Below the pieces are notes generated by a model. It did no database searches. It saw nothing but the letters and a program-made list of their open reading frames with translations, and was not told where the DNA came from. Position numbers and translations under genes: made by a program. A DNA stretch of 64,000 nt from Smittia aterrima (Eukaryota; Arthropoda; Insecta; Diptera; Chironomidae): contig CP093830.1 of NCBI GenBank assembly GCA_033063855.1, forward strand, positions 10,726,854 to 10,790,853. The letters run 5' to 3'. Shown in pieces: positions 28,201 through 39,244 of this stretch (its first letter is position 1; the number at the start of each line of letters is the position of its first letter).

Positions 28201-30783
28201 TGAACTAAACAAAGCTTCGTGTTGCGTTACGAAATGTGAGGAAAGGAAAGATAAATTGCGTAAAATGTCAAAAGCTCCCATAAATCAATTCCTAAGTTTA
28301 AGTAAAAATCATATAAAGGACGATTGAATGGCAGCAATTTTTCTCGAACAACAGGCTACGCAACAAAGAGATTCCGGTTGGCTTTGTATAAAAAAAACTT
28401 CCTCGACGACCTTCCAAAAAAGCTCCAGAGTAACAAAAATTGTCGTTTGTCCCAAGGTTTCCTTCTCCGTGACATCGTCCATAAATTTGCAATCCATTAG
28501 ATTACGAAAGCAGCCGAAAGAAAAGGTCCAGCATGCTCCACGAAAGCTTCATGTTATTTTAACAAGAGCTTTTTCCTCTTCCACCTCTATTGCATAACGT
28601 TGCAATCTAATTGCATAAATTTTCTATCGTTTGGCTCTTCCCACATCGCAACTCCACTTACTCATTATATTCAGTTGAGAGAACATACGAACGTTAGGCT
28701 TACAACGGTAAGCCATCGCGAGAATGCATTAAAGGCTTGAAGAGAATGAAGAATTCGAGATTCAAAGTGGAAACTTCCTCGCGTTTTCCTCTCAAAACTT
28801 TGAATGACGAAAGCCCTTTCAATTTAATGAAAGGAACTCTTCTTGCTCTTTGTGAATACTCAAAGCAGATGTTATGTAAACACTTTCGGAAAAATTTTCC
28901 CCGGGAGAAAACAAAAAGGAAACGAAAAAACTTTTTCAATTATTCCAACTCAAATTTGTTCGCACAATTCAACAAAATGAAATTGAACAGAAGAAAAGTT
29001 GGTTTGACAATGTCTGCTTTGTGTAGGCTCTCGCTCCAGTTTTGGGTGGAAACTGGGAAGTAAAGAAAATCTTTTGTGAGCTAACCGCGAGAGAGATATA
29101 AAACGATAAGAAGAATCATAAACAGCAGTAGATTCTTGAAAGTTACGTCTAAGGGCAAACTATTTGTCGCAATGTCTGTCGTTGAAAGCAAAATCAATTT
29201 ATGCTGCTTGAAAAATGTTATAAATGTCACAAGCATCGGAAAATGTTTATTTTATTTATTATTTTTCTCTTTTCGCAAAAAAATAAAGTCAGGCAAGAAA
29301 GCCATAAAAGCGAAGCAAACACCTCCGGTCGCCAATCAAAGTTCAGTGAAGAACTATGAGCTTCGTCACATCTGGAAGTTTCTAATCTTGTTTGTGGTGC
29401 ATGCGGCGAAAGGAGGAAATCTCTTTCGGAAAATGCAAACTTTGCAACTTAATACAAATTAAACAATGTTTGCAAAATCATTTTTTTTATCGTAAAAGTT
29501 TTCCGCAATTGGCCGGGAGGGTGAAACGTCAAAGCTCTTAGTTTACGAGCCGACATAAAAGGCAACAACGTGAACGGAACGATTTTATGTGTCAGCCGGC
29601 AGACATTTCAATTTTTTTGTGCCGTCGCCCTCAAGTCAAAATTATTTTTATTTAGTGTGATCAGGGTTGATGGATTTTCTTGGTCGTCATAAAACCTCCT
29701 TTTGTTATTCCAGGCGTTTCTTTGTTTTGTTTGTTCTACTCGAGCAATTATAAATCGCTCTGCATTAATGCTGAGACAATAGGCAAGTGGAAGTTTGATG
29801 AGATGTCGGTTTGTCTCTTGTTCCGAACAAAAAAAGGAAACGTGGCGGTGCAAAGAGAGAACTATAAAAACTATAAAAAGGGAAAATCCGATATGTCGGT
29901 TCTCTCCATGCATGAGCTACGGCTCGTTGCTTTGCCTCTTCTTCAATAAAACTATCGATCCAATACACCTTGCCAACAAAGCTCTGTGACAACATACAGA
30001 GGAGAAACGAAAAACGAGAGCACTTTCAAGTCAATCGGAAGAACTAATTTCATTCTGCAGAGGCAAGCAGAAAATCCATCTCGAGATCAAATAATAAAAA
30101 GAAGAAGAAGACGGCTGCAAGATGTCTTCAATCTTCATCTCGCTGCAGCTCAAAAGTTCATGGAAAAAGTTCTCTAGGGATTACTTCCAATCGTTGTCGT
30201 TCGAAGGAGAAACCCCAAAAGCTTAAAGCTAACAAAAAATATTTTTTCAAAGCCTCGAGCTTCACTCCTATTTGCCACCCCTTGAAAAATGACTTCCCAT
30301 CCTCCTCTCTTTAGTCAAGTAAATCTCTTAATTCGCATTCAAGCCTTAGATTGTTATCGTAATGTCTTCGAAACTGGTTTATTTTTAGTCTCTTAATAAG
30401 GCAGCCGTGTTTATTTTTTCGAAAAAGAAAAAGCTGACGCAAGCGAGTTATGGTACTTGTGGTTCGTCTTGTTCTATGTCAGTAGAGGGAAATGAGTTTG
30501 ATGATGTTTAACAGCGACCGCGGATGCGGAATAAAGATAATTTCCACTTACCCTTCACCAGCTTCTGAAGGATAATGTCCTTGTGCTCCTGCGTGTAAGG
30601 CTCGCCAATGACAATCAGCAAGTAACATCCTGTCAAAGGACTTGGCGGTCCTACCGCTAATCCCAGAGAGGGAGGTCCAGACGACACTCCGAGATCGGCC
30701 AGTGACGGATTCTCTCCAGCTTCGGTCACTTCCGATGCTGCCAGATTGGTGCCCGCAGCATTTTCATCTCCCATGTTGTCCAT
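7247..30783 (-). CDS. futsch: Futsch / MAP1B-type microtubule-associated protein
   Basis: Nine coding exons: 30783-30552, 24556-24458, 22586-22414, 22338-22116, 22012-21854, 21781-8338, 8285-7848, 7784-7476, 7416-7247. They total 15,247 bp, about 5,081 residues once one surplus base near 12550 is discounted. The N-terminal MAP1 domain is well conserved (CYLLIVIGEP; GLLSWSSVNCHVNLEEEL; HRHIIHAGYTFTGNGSWIL). The middle is very acidic and lysine-rich, then carries about 65 copies of a 41-residue serine-rich repeat. The C-terminal MAP1 light-chain-like domain is in the last two exons (YVPHHGNSYY, RARYYVFSGTEPS, CTINLQDHETS). In Drosophila, Futsch binds microtubules in axons and controls synaptic bouton growth downstream of FMRP. 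Its fly homologue also has a long array of about 37-residue repeats and a similar size (about 5,500 residues). The ATG at 30783 is inferred from family alignment. The single-base insertion in the array would truncate the protein unless it is an assembly error. The last ~1,100 codons of the large exon are otherwise intact, so I favour a functional gene. Confidence 0.93.
9920..14759 (-). repeat. futsch: Array block B: about 39 nearly identical repeat units
   Basis: About 39 units with the linker SEKKVEETKE and the core HEVEEKAVDRKDS. Most units differ only by a few silent changes (ggt/gga before cgagattc, ttggtt/ttagtt, acc/act, acta/actg). Protein-level variation appears mainly in the last two or three units at the 3' end of the array. 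Such uniformity implies recent expansion or ongoing gene conversion, and makes the exact copy number in the assembly uncertain. Confidence 0.9.
12547..12552 (-). other. futsch: Single-base insertion breaking the futsch frame
   Basis: Every other block-B unit reads taccttcttttctg or tactttcttttctg on the plus strand. This one reads tacctttcttttctg, with one extra T. Upstream codons then run into a stop at 12507, while the correct frame resumes and stays open to 8338. The total coding length of the nine-exon model is exactly one base over a multiple of three, so this is the only lesion. It is either an assembly or sequencing error in a collapsed array, or a genuine null or variant allele. Confidence 0.9.
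14760..17955 (-). repeat. futsch: Array block A: 26 diverged repeat units
   Basis: Twenty-six units with the linker SAMKVEDTKD. They vary at several positions (HEAEDK, HEAEEK, HEVEEK, HEDEEK; KTVD, KAID, KTID; RKES, REES). The variants are not random. The rare MKEEDTKD linker occurs twice, exactly 984 bp (8 units) apart at 16107 and 17091, both followed by a HEVEEKAID unit. This indicates duplication of an 8-unit block. Confidence 0.9.
22587..24457 (-). other. futsch: futsch intron 2
   Basis: A 1.9-kb intron with GT-AG ends (donor GTAAG complement at 24453-24457). Only short open frames; no nested gene or repeat recognised. Confidence 0.8.
24557..30551 (-). other. futsch: futsch intron 1 (6 kb)
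   Basis: This intron is by far the longest in the window, where most introns are 55-75 bp. It separates the first coding exon (77 codons) from the conserved MAP1 N-terminal exons. It contains several 60-120 codon open frames, none with a recognisable family or splice-linked partner. A long first intron in a neuronal gene is a plausible site of enhancers, but no specific element could be identified by eye. Confidence 0.75.
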
Positions 30784-33700
30784 CGAATGGAAACGGAAAC
30801 AAGAAACTTTTGTTTCTCTGGTCGCAACTTTGTTGAGTCTCGGGAAAAGTCTTTTAAACTTTTAAAAAGTTTTGCTTTTGAAAAAATGAACTTAATTCTC
30901 CTCGAACGAAAGTTGATCGCGAACTTTTTCTTTTCTCTCCTTATGCCTTTCGAAATTTCGCCTGCATGTAATGGCCGCGCCCGAGGATAAAGAAAAACTG
31001 AATGAGAACAGATCGAAAACTTATATTTTAGGATATCTCTTTCTCTCTCACTCACTCTATTCCACTAAAGCACTTTTATTACCCAACACTGTTTCTTTTT
31101 TCTCGCACTATTGCCAACAACAATTCTCCTTCTGACGAAATTATCGATTTTTCACTCTTCTTCAATTTTCCTTCTTGCTCTACTCCTTCAGCCTAATTCG
31201 CGATTTTTCAAACTTCTCGACAGATAATTTCGATCAAAATTGTGCGGAGAATCTTTTTGGACACGGTTGAAATCTTTCGGCAAAGGAAAATTCTCGGGAA
31301 ACTTTCGCAAACTTTGATAAATTTTGAGTGAAAACTTTTTCAATTCTTCTTCTTTGCTGTGAAAATTTTCGACCGGCGTTTTGTAAACGAGTCTGATGTT
31401 AGTCACGGTGAGGAATGGAATGACGAAAGTTTCATTGAAACAGCAATCGGTTTACGGTTTCTCCGAACGTTGTGAAAATTTCAATCGCGACGGTTGGTGG
31501 GGATGGCGAAGCATGCGCTTGACTTTGAGAGAGGAAACAGCTGAGATTGTTGACATGCGGCGTGATTTTGCCGGGCTCTTTGATAATTAAGGTTTTGAGT
31601 TATTTTCGAGTGAAGAAGTTTTGTAAAGTTTCTAGAAAAAAGTTCTTGACGATGCTCGTGAGAGATTGAGAAGAAAACCGGCTTCGATTTGATTCTAAAA
31701 ATAAGAACAATCAACGATTTAAAACTACTCCGTTTTTCTTCGATTTTCAGCGATGTTCTTGTCTCGCTTCTGTGCAATTTTCTTGCCGTTTCGCTCACGC
31801 AATTTCGTATTGACTTTTGCATAGCACAGGCGTGCTCATTTCGAGCTTAATCTAACATGCGCTAAGCTCATTCGGCTGCTTCCCCTTGAACTGGAGAAAT
31901 CGGTAATCAGAAAAGTTCAAACCGCTTCCAACAAAAACGAAATCATTTATCATCTTCCTTTCAGGCTAATCGCAGCGAAACGAGACATCAACAACAATTT
32001 ATCACACAATGATGATACAACTCGAGCTTTTATTGCCGCAATGAGCTTTTGCACGAAGATGAGAATCACGGAAGTGCCTCTCGTTTAACACAAACGTGTT
32101 TTCGATAAGGACAAAGTTGAATTTAAATACGAAAATCTTCGATTTCCCCTTTCTCGAGAATCTTCAGGTGCAAATTGTGTCAGAAACATTACACGATCGT
32201 TGAAATATTTCACAAAAAATTTAATGCACGTTGGCACCGAACATGAAGAAAAACATTAAATAATGATTCGAACGTCGTCCTGTAGATGAAAACATAGAGG
32301 CAAGGACGAAGAGGTAGCAATGACTTAATTCCCTCGAATCCAATTATGAATTCCTTGCGGCAAAGCGAAGAAACATAAAACACGTCGTCGCTCCGTTTTG
32401 TGAAATCTCTGCAACGGCATAGGAAGCAATGAATGACAACGAAATGACAACGATGTAAGTGAAATGTCAAGCGAGGCTCCAAGTCTACATAAATAGTTTA
32501 TTCGCAATCTCAGTAACTTGATTTAGTGGCTTGACACTGCAGAGACAAAATAATTTTTATGTTTCTTAGATTAACCGGGAAATATGGAAACTCTGAATTA
32601 AAATGTAAACTTATAACATCAGCTTAGAGTTTCAGCACTTTAGACTCGATTGGGGAAAGCAAACAAACTTCTTGTTTGGAATGATAATCAGAACAGACTT
32701 CGTTGCTTCCATCATTGATTTTTGTATCTCGTTCAAATCTCAATTGACATTAGAATTGGCATCGTTCGCAATTTGCTTTCTGTAATTTTTGTTTAAGAGA
32801 AGCTGGAGGGCGCTTCCACATGTGTGACGACTCTTGATGGGTTGACAAATGTTGCGGCTGCTTTTTTACAAACCACGACGGAGAAAGAACTTTGCTCTTC
32901 TTCGAAAGACGATTAAAGAAGAAAATTTATGAAGGCGCCCAGTCGAGATCGTAAATTAAATGTCAGCAGCCAATGTTCGACTTCCGTGTCCATCTGCATC
33001 AAACTTTGCCTTACGGCGAAACGATAATTTCTCATTTCCACAAAATGGGAGGAATTGCAAAAGTCGATTAAGTCGACTAATTTGCCAATGAGAGAGATTT
33101 CATTTCACTGGGTTTGTTCGTAAGTTACGTGAAGGAGAAAGTGAAATTTTGAAGGTAATTTCAATTACTTTGAGAACTTTTTAATTAAAGAAATTTCCCA
33201 TCAAACTCTTGAGCAACCTACTCGACGAACCTTCCCCACAAACATTGCGCAACGCTTCAATTAAAAAAGAATTTAATTCTTGACTTAAATCGACGAGACA
33301 TGTTTTCCTCGTATTTTCTATTTGCCGGTTGCTCCGATTCCTGACTATTGCTCCCGAAGCCGAAACTCTTAGCATTGAATAACATTCTTTACGTGAATTT
33401 TTCTTTTCCTTTAAACACTATCAACATGCAACGGCATTATTATTTTTATTGCTTCCGAATGTTGGTGAAGCAATAAGCATGAAGTGAAGAAAAAATAAAA
33501 ACTTTTGGTCTCTCTGTCTGTTCCTTCGTTCGCCGATACCGGATTTCTTAGTGTGCAGAGTCGAAACGATTCCGAGCAGGTGAGAATTAAAGTCCTTGAG
33601 TGTCTTAATCAGAGGGAAACTTCGAGAGCGAAGCAAGGCAAAGAAGAAACATCAACGAACCAGTTTAAGTTCTTTCTGTGCTGCGAGACTTCATGTTCGC

Positions 33701-33953
33701 CGGGTAAAATAGAGCAAATTTTTAATATTGTTTCACCATCGAAGCCTTTCGCTTCGCTTTCCTCAACGGCAATAACAATTTTTGATGATAAAATTGTAGA
33801 GCATCGGATGAAGATTGCTTATTGATTTTTCCGCTAGAGATAAGCGCTGAAAGTGATTTATGGTTATACCGCTTCTTATTGCAGCTTCCTCCGGATGAAG
33901 AGATTGTTACATGTGAACTTGAAAACTTTATTAATTCATTTCGCTTCAGACTT
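30784..33953. other. Upstream region of futsch, no gene recognised
   Basis: About 3.2 kb between the futsch start codon and the 3' end of the EF-hand gene, which lies on the same strand. It should hold the futsch promoter and 5' untranslated region. Open frames up to 113 codons occur without family signatures. A pyrimidine-rich tract at about 31036 is listed separately. Confidence 0.45.
31036..31058 (-). promoter_or_regulatory. GAGA-like tract upstream of futsch
   Basis: A run of C and T on the plus strand reads as alternating GA/GAGA on the futsch strand, about 250 bp upstream of its start codon. Such tracts bind GAGA factor in flies and are common in promoters and 5' leaders. Function here is inference only. 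Confidence 0.25.
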
Positions 33954-35483
33954 TCATTTATGAGCAACCAAGGGCCCCCAGAAATTCTTCGACACGCGCT
34001 TTGGGTTTTCCGTGAGGAAGAAGTCACGACCAAGCTTAACAAACTCCTTCATCGATAGCATTCCATCGTTGTTCTTATCGATTGCTCGAAAGGAAACGAC
34101 GGCATCGTGATCTGTCAACCCCAAACACTTGAAGAATAACTTGAACTCGTCAATTGAAATCTCTCCCGAAGAATCTTTATCGACTGCTTGAAACAGAAAC
34201 GGAAGGAATCTGTGAACCTTCTTCTTAAGATCTTTGTCAGTCATGACGTGGTGCATATCTTTAAGATATTGTTCGACGGAAACGTGATTGTAAGTCGAAA
34301 CTTCGCCCCAGTTCGTCTCCCACGTTGACTAAAATGACAGCAAGAGATTGATGAACGCTTGGAAGCTTGAAAGTAATTGCGATTTTTACTTTACCTTGAG
34401 AACAGCCCGAAACTCGTCCATCTCTTTCTTCGACAAGTGTCCAAGCTTTTCGAACTTTTCAGCAAGCATAACAAAGTCGTCGTACGAGATAACGCCATCG
34501 TTGTTAACGTCAAAGATTTTATGCATTGTTCTCATTTTCTGTCGCCAGAATTCGCTCGTGTAAGCATCTTTCTAAAGATCGAGAACAAAAGTTAAAAGAA
34601 TTTTCAAAATACGAGGTTAAGCTCAACTTCACCTTCTTTCTTTTCTCGATATCCGAATCAGAGTCCGTGTCAATGTCGCTCACATATTTATTCTCATTCT
34701 TCTTTCCGCTGAGACGCTCGGAAAAGGTTCGAGCTTGCTCGAATATATTCGATGACTTGATTGTGTTACTTTTTTTGGAGCATTGGATCACAGCAGAGGT
34801 TGTCAGAGGCTAAAATAAAAACGAATACTGAGAACGTGACTGAAACAGCATCGCAAAATTTCATCAACATGTGGTTAAATTGAGTTGATAACTTCAAATG
34901 CATTCGAATGGAAAAACTTGAAATTTTCCCGACAAAGCAAAGAGAAATTGCAATTAAAATTGAGTAAACTGTCGGTTGCTGATAAAAGTGCTTTGCAAGG
35001 GCTGCCTATCTCTGTTTGCTTAGTTGTGTATGGAAATCTGGTTTAAAAATAAAAAGTTTATTGCTCGCGAACTGATTGTGAGCACATCAGATTTTTTGCT
35101 TCGTCGACGACAGGTCATTTGATCTCTGACATTTACCGTGAGATTGGAACGAAAGTAAAAGCAAGAAAAAGCTTTTATCGGATTAAGATCGAAATGAGTT
35201 TTTAATTGAAGAGAATCGTTCGCGATGTTTGAAGAGAAAATTCTTGATATCACTCACGAACATCTGCTGTCGTCTCAGCCTAAATTTTTTCATTCTCTTC
35301 TTATCTTTCTCATTCAGCGATTCACGAGAAACATAAATCGTTTAATAAAGAATTTCAACCTACGTAAATATTGACAGCGAGCTTAAGTTTGAACGTTGCA
35401 GATGATGGAGACAAAAGGGCAATGCGTTCGTTGAGTCCAAGAGACAGCGCCCTTGGAAATGATCTTAATGCGCAGAAAGTCAT
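33954..35483 (-). CDS. EF-hand calcium-binding protein (sarcoplasmic calcium-binding protein / calexcitin-like)
   Basis: The three downstream coding exons are secure: 34809-34633, 34571-34395, 34328-33954. They are all in phase 0 and encode 241 residues. A first exon 35483-35364, starting at an ATG and ending at TAC|GTAGGT in phase 0, fits and would give about 281 residues. This N-terminus is rich in Arg, Ser and Leu without acids, resembling a mitochondrial targeting sequence, but it is less certain. EF-hand loops visible: DVNNDGVISYDDF, DKDSSGEISIDEF and DKNNDGMLSMKEF. An acidic linker (DIDTDSDSD) precedes them. The C-terminal NFWGPL resembles the tail of invertebrate sarcoplasmic calcium-binding proteins, which buffer cytosolic calcium in muscle and neurons. 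It diverges from the Rpt5-like gene, with about 500 bp between start codons. Confidence 0.8.
35258..35279 (-). other. Possible 22-bp microexon
   Basis: Twenty-two bases bounded by TTTAG on the 5' side and GTGAGT on the 3' side in minus orientation, lying inside the inferred first intron of the EF-hand gene. Used with a preceding phase-2 exon it would read through into the secure exons, but I found no matching donor. It could be a 5' untranslated exon or chance. Confidence 0.15.
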
Positions 35484-35986
35484 GTTGAGGCGACCCGAAC
35501 AGTTTTGTTTTCCTATCACTTTTGAATTTTTAATAACTTTTTTATTTGAAACCCTAATCTTCGTAATAAAAGTTTCCAATTAAGTTCTCTCAAATTTTAT
35601 TTGCTTTTAGTCTTCTTCTTCAATAAAATAAGAAAAACAAAAAGTCACATCCGATCGTAAAGAAATTGAAATTTCAACTGGAACTTAAAGTTTGTTTTCC
35701 TGAAAAAAATTATTTGTTTACGATGATCTGCTGAGCCGGTATGAGAGGAGCAGCAGTTGATATGCAGCTTTATAATTATTCTCTCGATGATTGAATGAAA
35801 ATAAATCTGAGATTACACAAAGCTTTGAAGAAAAACAAAAATTTGAAAATAAAATAACGGTTAACTTGAAGTTGAAGCTTTTGAAAACGAAGAATCAGTT
35901 AAAATCGCAGTCGCCCGATTTAAAATTTTCGCTTTAAAAAATCTTCTGTCTCACAGTCAATTGCAATCAATTGAAAATTCTTTAAA

Positions 35987-37261
35987 ATGTCTCTTCCAGA
36001 CAATGAACAATTTGATGAAATTGAATCGTCATTTAATGAAGTTCTTCGAATGTCAACGACGGAAATTTTGGATCGAACTCGATTGATCGATAATCAAATT
36101 AAAATAATGAATCAAGAACTGAATGTTTTGAGACGCGAGCTAGCAACACAAAAGTCAACAATCAAGGACAATGAATCAAAGATAAAAGTAAACAAGACTT
36201 TGCCATTTTTGGTTTCAAACATTGTTGAGATTCTGGATGTTGATTTGAACGAAGATGACGACGGAGCCGCGAATTTCGTTGACACTCAACAGAAAGGAAA
36301 CAGCGCAGTGATCAATACTTCAACTCGACAAATTATCTTCCTTCCAGTTGCAGGATTAGTTGATACAAGCAAATTACGGCCTGGAGATCTCGTTGGAGTT
36401 AACAAAGATTCTTTTCTCATCCTCGAGACGATTCCACCAGAACATGATTCACGAGTCAATGCAATGGAAGTCGTTGAACGTCCAACTGAGGACTACAGCG
36501 ATATCGGAGGATTAGACAAACAAATCCAAGAACTGGTCGAAGCAGTTGTCTTACCTTTGACACACAAATCAAAGTTTGAGAAACTTGGAATTCATCCACC
36601 GAAAGGAGTTTTACTTTATGGCCCACCAGGAACTGGCAAAACTTTACTCGCTCGAGCTTGTGCAGCTCAAACCAAAGCAACTTTTCTGAAATTGGCTGGA
36701 TCTCAACTCGTGCAAATGCAAATTGGAGAAGGCGCCAAACTAGTTCGCGATGCTTTTGCTTTGGCTAAGGAAAAAGCTCCGACCATAATGTTTATCGATG
36801 AAATCGACGCAGTTGGCACAAAGCGATTTGACTCAGGCAAAGCAGGAGATCGTGAAGTGCAGCGAACAATGTTGGAGCTTTTGAATCAACTCGATGGCTT
36901 CAGTACAACCGACGAAATCAAATTAATCGCTGCTACAAATCGAATTGACATTCTCGATCCTGCTTTGGTTCGCTCCGGTCGATTAGATCGAAAGATTGAG
37001 TTTCCTCATCCAAATGAAGATGGTCGCGCTCATATCATGCAAATTCACTCGAGAAAGATGAATATCAGTCCTGACGTCAACTTCCAAGAATTAGCTCGAT
37101 CAACTGAAGAGTTCAACGGAGCTCAATGCAAAGCTACGTCGACTGAAGCTGGAATGATTGCTCTTCGTCGCAATGCCACTACAATCACTCATGAAGACTT
37201 CATGGAAGCAGTTTCCGAAGTGCAAGCAAAGAAAAAAGTAAATTTGTATTATTTCGCTTAA
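35987..37261 (+). CDS. Rpt5-like: Divergent, intronless 26S proteasome ATPase subunit of the Rpt5 (PSMC3/6A) type
   Basis: A single exon of 424 residues, the usual Rpt5 length. Coiled-coil N-terminus (about 15-65), OB fold (about 75-160) and AAA+ ATPase domain. Walker A GPPGTGKT is at 212-219, Walker B IMFIDEID at 267-274, sensor-1 AATN at 315-318 and the arginine fingers in RSGRLDR at 329-335. Rpt5-specific stretches ([28 protein letters not shown] in part) identify the subunit. Rpt5 is one of six ATPases of the 19S base that unfold and thread ubiquitinated substrates into the 20S core. Two features are odd. Pore loop 1 reads QMQIG at 243-247, where Rpt5 normally has an aromatic residue (QMFIG). 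The C-terminus is YFA instead of the conserved YYA (HbYX) used to dock on the 20S ring. Together with the lack of introns among intron-containing neighbours, this suggests a retrocopy paralogue, as known for testis-specific Rpt genes in Drosophila. The open frame argues against a pseudogene. Confidence 0.93.
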   Translation: MSLPDNEQFDEIESSFNEVLRMSTTEILDRTRLIDNQIKIMNQELNVLRRELATQKSTIKDNESKIKVNKTLPFLVSNIVEILDVDLNEDDDGAANFVDTQQKGNSAVINTSTRQIIFLPVAGLVDTSKLRPGDLVGVNKDSFLILETIPPEHDSRVNAMEVVERPTEDYSDIGGLDKQIQELVEAVVLPLTHKSKFEKLGIHPPKGVLLYGPPGTGKTLLARACAAQTKATFLKLAGSQLVQMQIGEGAKLVRDAFALAKEKAPTIMFIDEIDAVGTKRFDSGKAGDREVQRTMLELLNQLDGFSTTDEIKLIAATNRIDILDPALVRSGRLDRKIEFPHPNEDGRAHIMQIHSRKMNISPDVNFQELARSTEEFNGAQCKATSTEAGMIALRRNATTITHEDFMEAVSEVQAKKKVNLYYFA

Positions 37262-37331
37262 AAAATGTTTCGAAATCACCAAAAATTAAAAATTTCAAAT
37301 GAAACTATTCCGAATTCAACGAAGCAGAAAA

Positions 37332-37337
37332 TTTATT
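37332..37337 (-). terminator. AATAAA polyadenylation signal of the TIL gene
   Basis: TTTATT on the plus strand, 23 bp past the TIL-gene stop codon on the minus strand. It lies in the 98-bp gap where this gene and the Rpt5-like gene converge. Confidence 0.5.
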
Positions 37338-37359
37338 TCAAGACGCTTCGACAAATATT

Positions 37360-38417
37360 TTAGTTTATCCGGTTGTTGTTGTTTATAATCGGACACTGAT
37401 TAACGCTCACACATTGTCCATTATCCAAAGCTCGAACGTATCCGTTGATGCAATAACATTTATCTGCGAAAGCAAAGTCAAAGCAATTAGGTTTCTGGAG
37501 TAAAAACGTGTGAATCACACTCTCACCTGTACAACGTTTTGGATATTTTGTGCATCGTTGATCAATCGTTTGACAAGTTGTCTCGCACAGGGGATTTCCG
37601 CATTGGAATTCTTCGTTCTCCGGACAAGCTGGAAATTCCACTTTTTAATAAATTTTAACTAAAAAACTTAATTTATTTCGCACTCGTGTTGGGGCAATTT
37701 TGAATCAGAACGCACAAGCCGCTTCTATCATCTCTGACGTAACCGTCTCTGCAAAAGCAACCTTCTTTGCACGACTGAATGCAAACTCCGCTTTTCTGAT
37801 TCGAGCAAGTTTGTTCACATGGTGAACCGCAGGACTTGAAGACTTCGTTCTGTCGACATTGCTTGCAGTTTAACTCGCAAGTCATTGAGACTTGAGAGAA
37901 TGTGTAACCAGCTGGACAGCCTGAGATAGGAAAATGTTAATTTCAACCGAGCAGACGTGAAGCTTTCCACTTTACCCTGACAAAGATTAATTGGAATACA
38001 CTGAAAGTTTACGTCACTTCGAACGAATCCAGTTCGACAAGTGCAGCCACTTTTGCAACGACATCGAATCGCAATGTTTCTGTTTAAACAAGTTCTCGGA
38101 CATCCAGCGTCGCAGTCTGAGTAGAATTCGTTCTCAGGACATTTCTTGTTGTGTCTCTTTTCGGAGCAAGATCCGATTTTGATGCACTGAAAAGTGTCTT
38201 GATCTCGAATGAAGCCAGCTTTGCAAACACAGCCAGGAGCGATTGTACACGTCGCTGTCGTGTTGAAGTTCCTTTCGTAGCAAGTATTGTGACACTGCGA
38301 AACGTTATACGCGAACACTTCGTTTACTGGACAGCTCTTCTCGCAAAAAGTTGATTGCGCTGACGAGCTTTCAAAAAATATGTGAAGCGTCGACAAAATC
38401 ACGAGCCACAATGCCAT
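37360..38417 (-). CDS. Secreted multi-domain TIL (trypsin-inhibitor-like cysteine-rich) protein
   Basis: Start codon at 38417 with a signal peptide (LWLVILSTLHIFFESSSAQS). Model: exons 38417-37976, 37920-37684, 37628-37527 and 37463-37360. Total 885 bp, 294 residues, in frame throughout. Four cysteine-rich TIL-type modules follow, each starting near a CP.NE(F/V) motif and ending in a C.C..G(F/Y)(V/I)R signature (CVCKAGFIRD, CTCRTGFVRS, CFCRDGYVRD, CYCINGYVRA). TIL domains commonly inhibit serine proteases and are found in haemolymph, venom and reproductive proteins. The third donor (ACGA|GTGCGA) is weak. If it is not used, translation stops at 37673 after 229 residues and the fourth domain would be unreachable or belong to another transcript. 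The spliced form is favoured because it restores a complete fourth domain in frame. Confidence 0.8.
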
Positions 38418-38641
38418 CGTTAACGTGAATGAATAAAATTCTTTCGCTTGCCACGGTTTTTAACCAAAAACGAAATTACTGGAAAAAAAAATAATTGCCG
38501 GTGATAAATGTCTTATTTTGTTAAATTATTGATCTGATAACAGAGTTTTCATGTTTCGAAAAAGTATTATAGCGAAACTGATATCAATTAAGACTCGAAA
38601 GCTTTTTTTAGTTGACAAATATTTTTATTTTTTCAAATTAT

Positions 38642-39068
38642 TTAAGCGATTTTAATGTTGGCATCGAATCCAAACAATGAGAAATCATATTTGAAAGGAA
38701 GTTGAACTGAAAATTTGAAGATTATTTAAAAGTTTCTGAAGTTTGAAGTAGACAACTTACATTTGATTCCGGTAGGCGCCAAGAATTGTTCCAATTCGCG
38801 AGGAATAGGAATCGGAATCGGCATGATCATGGTCACTAATCAAATTTAAAATTTAATAATTTAATTCGTCTCAGATTCAAATGAACTCACGATTTTGCAC
38901 CAAATCAAAAGCGAAAGACGAAACTCCAAGCGAAACCTTTTTTACGTTCAAAACGGTGGCTTTGTCATTTTTCGGTTTGGCAGCGGCTTTGGCTTGAACC
39001 TCTTTCTGAGCTTCTAGGCTTGCACAGCTGAGAACGACTAAAAACAAAATAACAGAGAACTTCACCAT
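38642..39068 (-). CDS. Small secreted protein, unknown family (105 residues)
   Basis: Three exons: 39068-38891, 38835-38761, 38706-38642, totalling 318 bp with conserved GT-AG ends and unbroken frame. The N-terminus is a clear signal peptide (MVKFSVILFLVVLSCASLEA). The mature part begins Lys/Ala-rich, then has a MIMPIPIPIPRELEQF segment and ends FKYDFSLFGFDANIKIA. No cysteines after the signal and no recognised domain. It sits in a run of minus-strand secreted-protein genes. Function unknown. Confidence 0.7.
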
Positions 39069-39244
39069 TTTGATAACAATTGATGGAAAGCTGTCGCCTT
39101 TTATTGCTAGAAATTTTGATTTTTTCGAACAAAAACTTGATCAGGAAACATGATCGAACTACAAGCTCCAAGTTTTGACATTGAAAAGTCAATTAAGTCC
39201 TTAAAAAAACATTTCCCGGAAATGATTTTAGAAGAGTCAGCATT

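Noticed and set aside
37639..37641. Separate gene start for the fourth TIL domain
   Set aside because: The apparent start is GTG, not ATG, directly followed by a TTTCCAG acceptor, so the segment is an internal exon.
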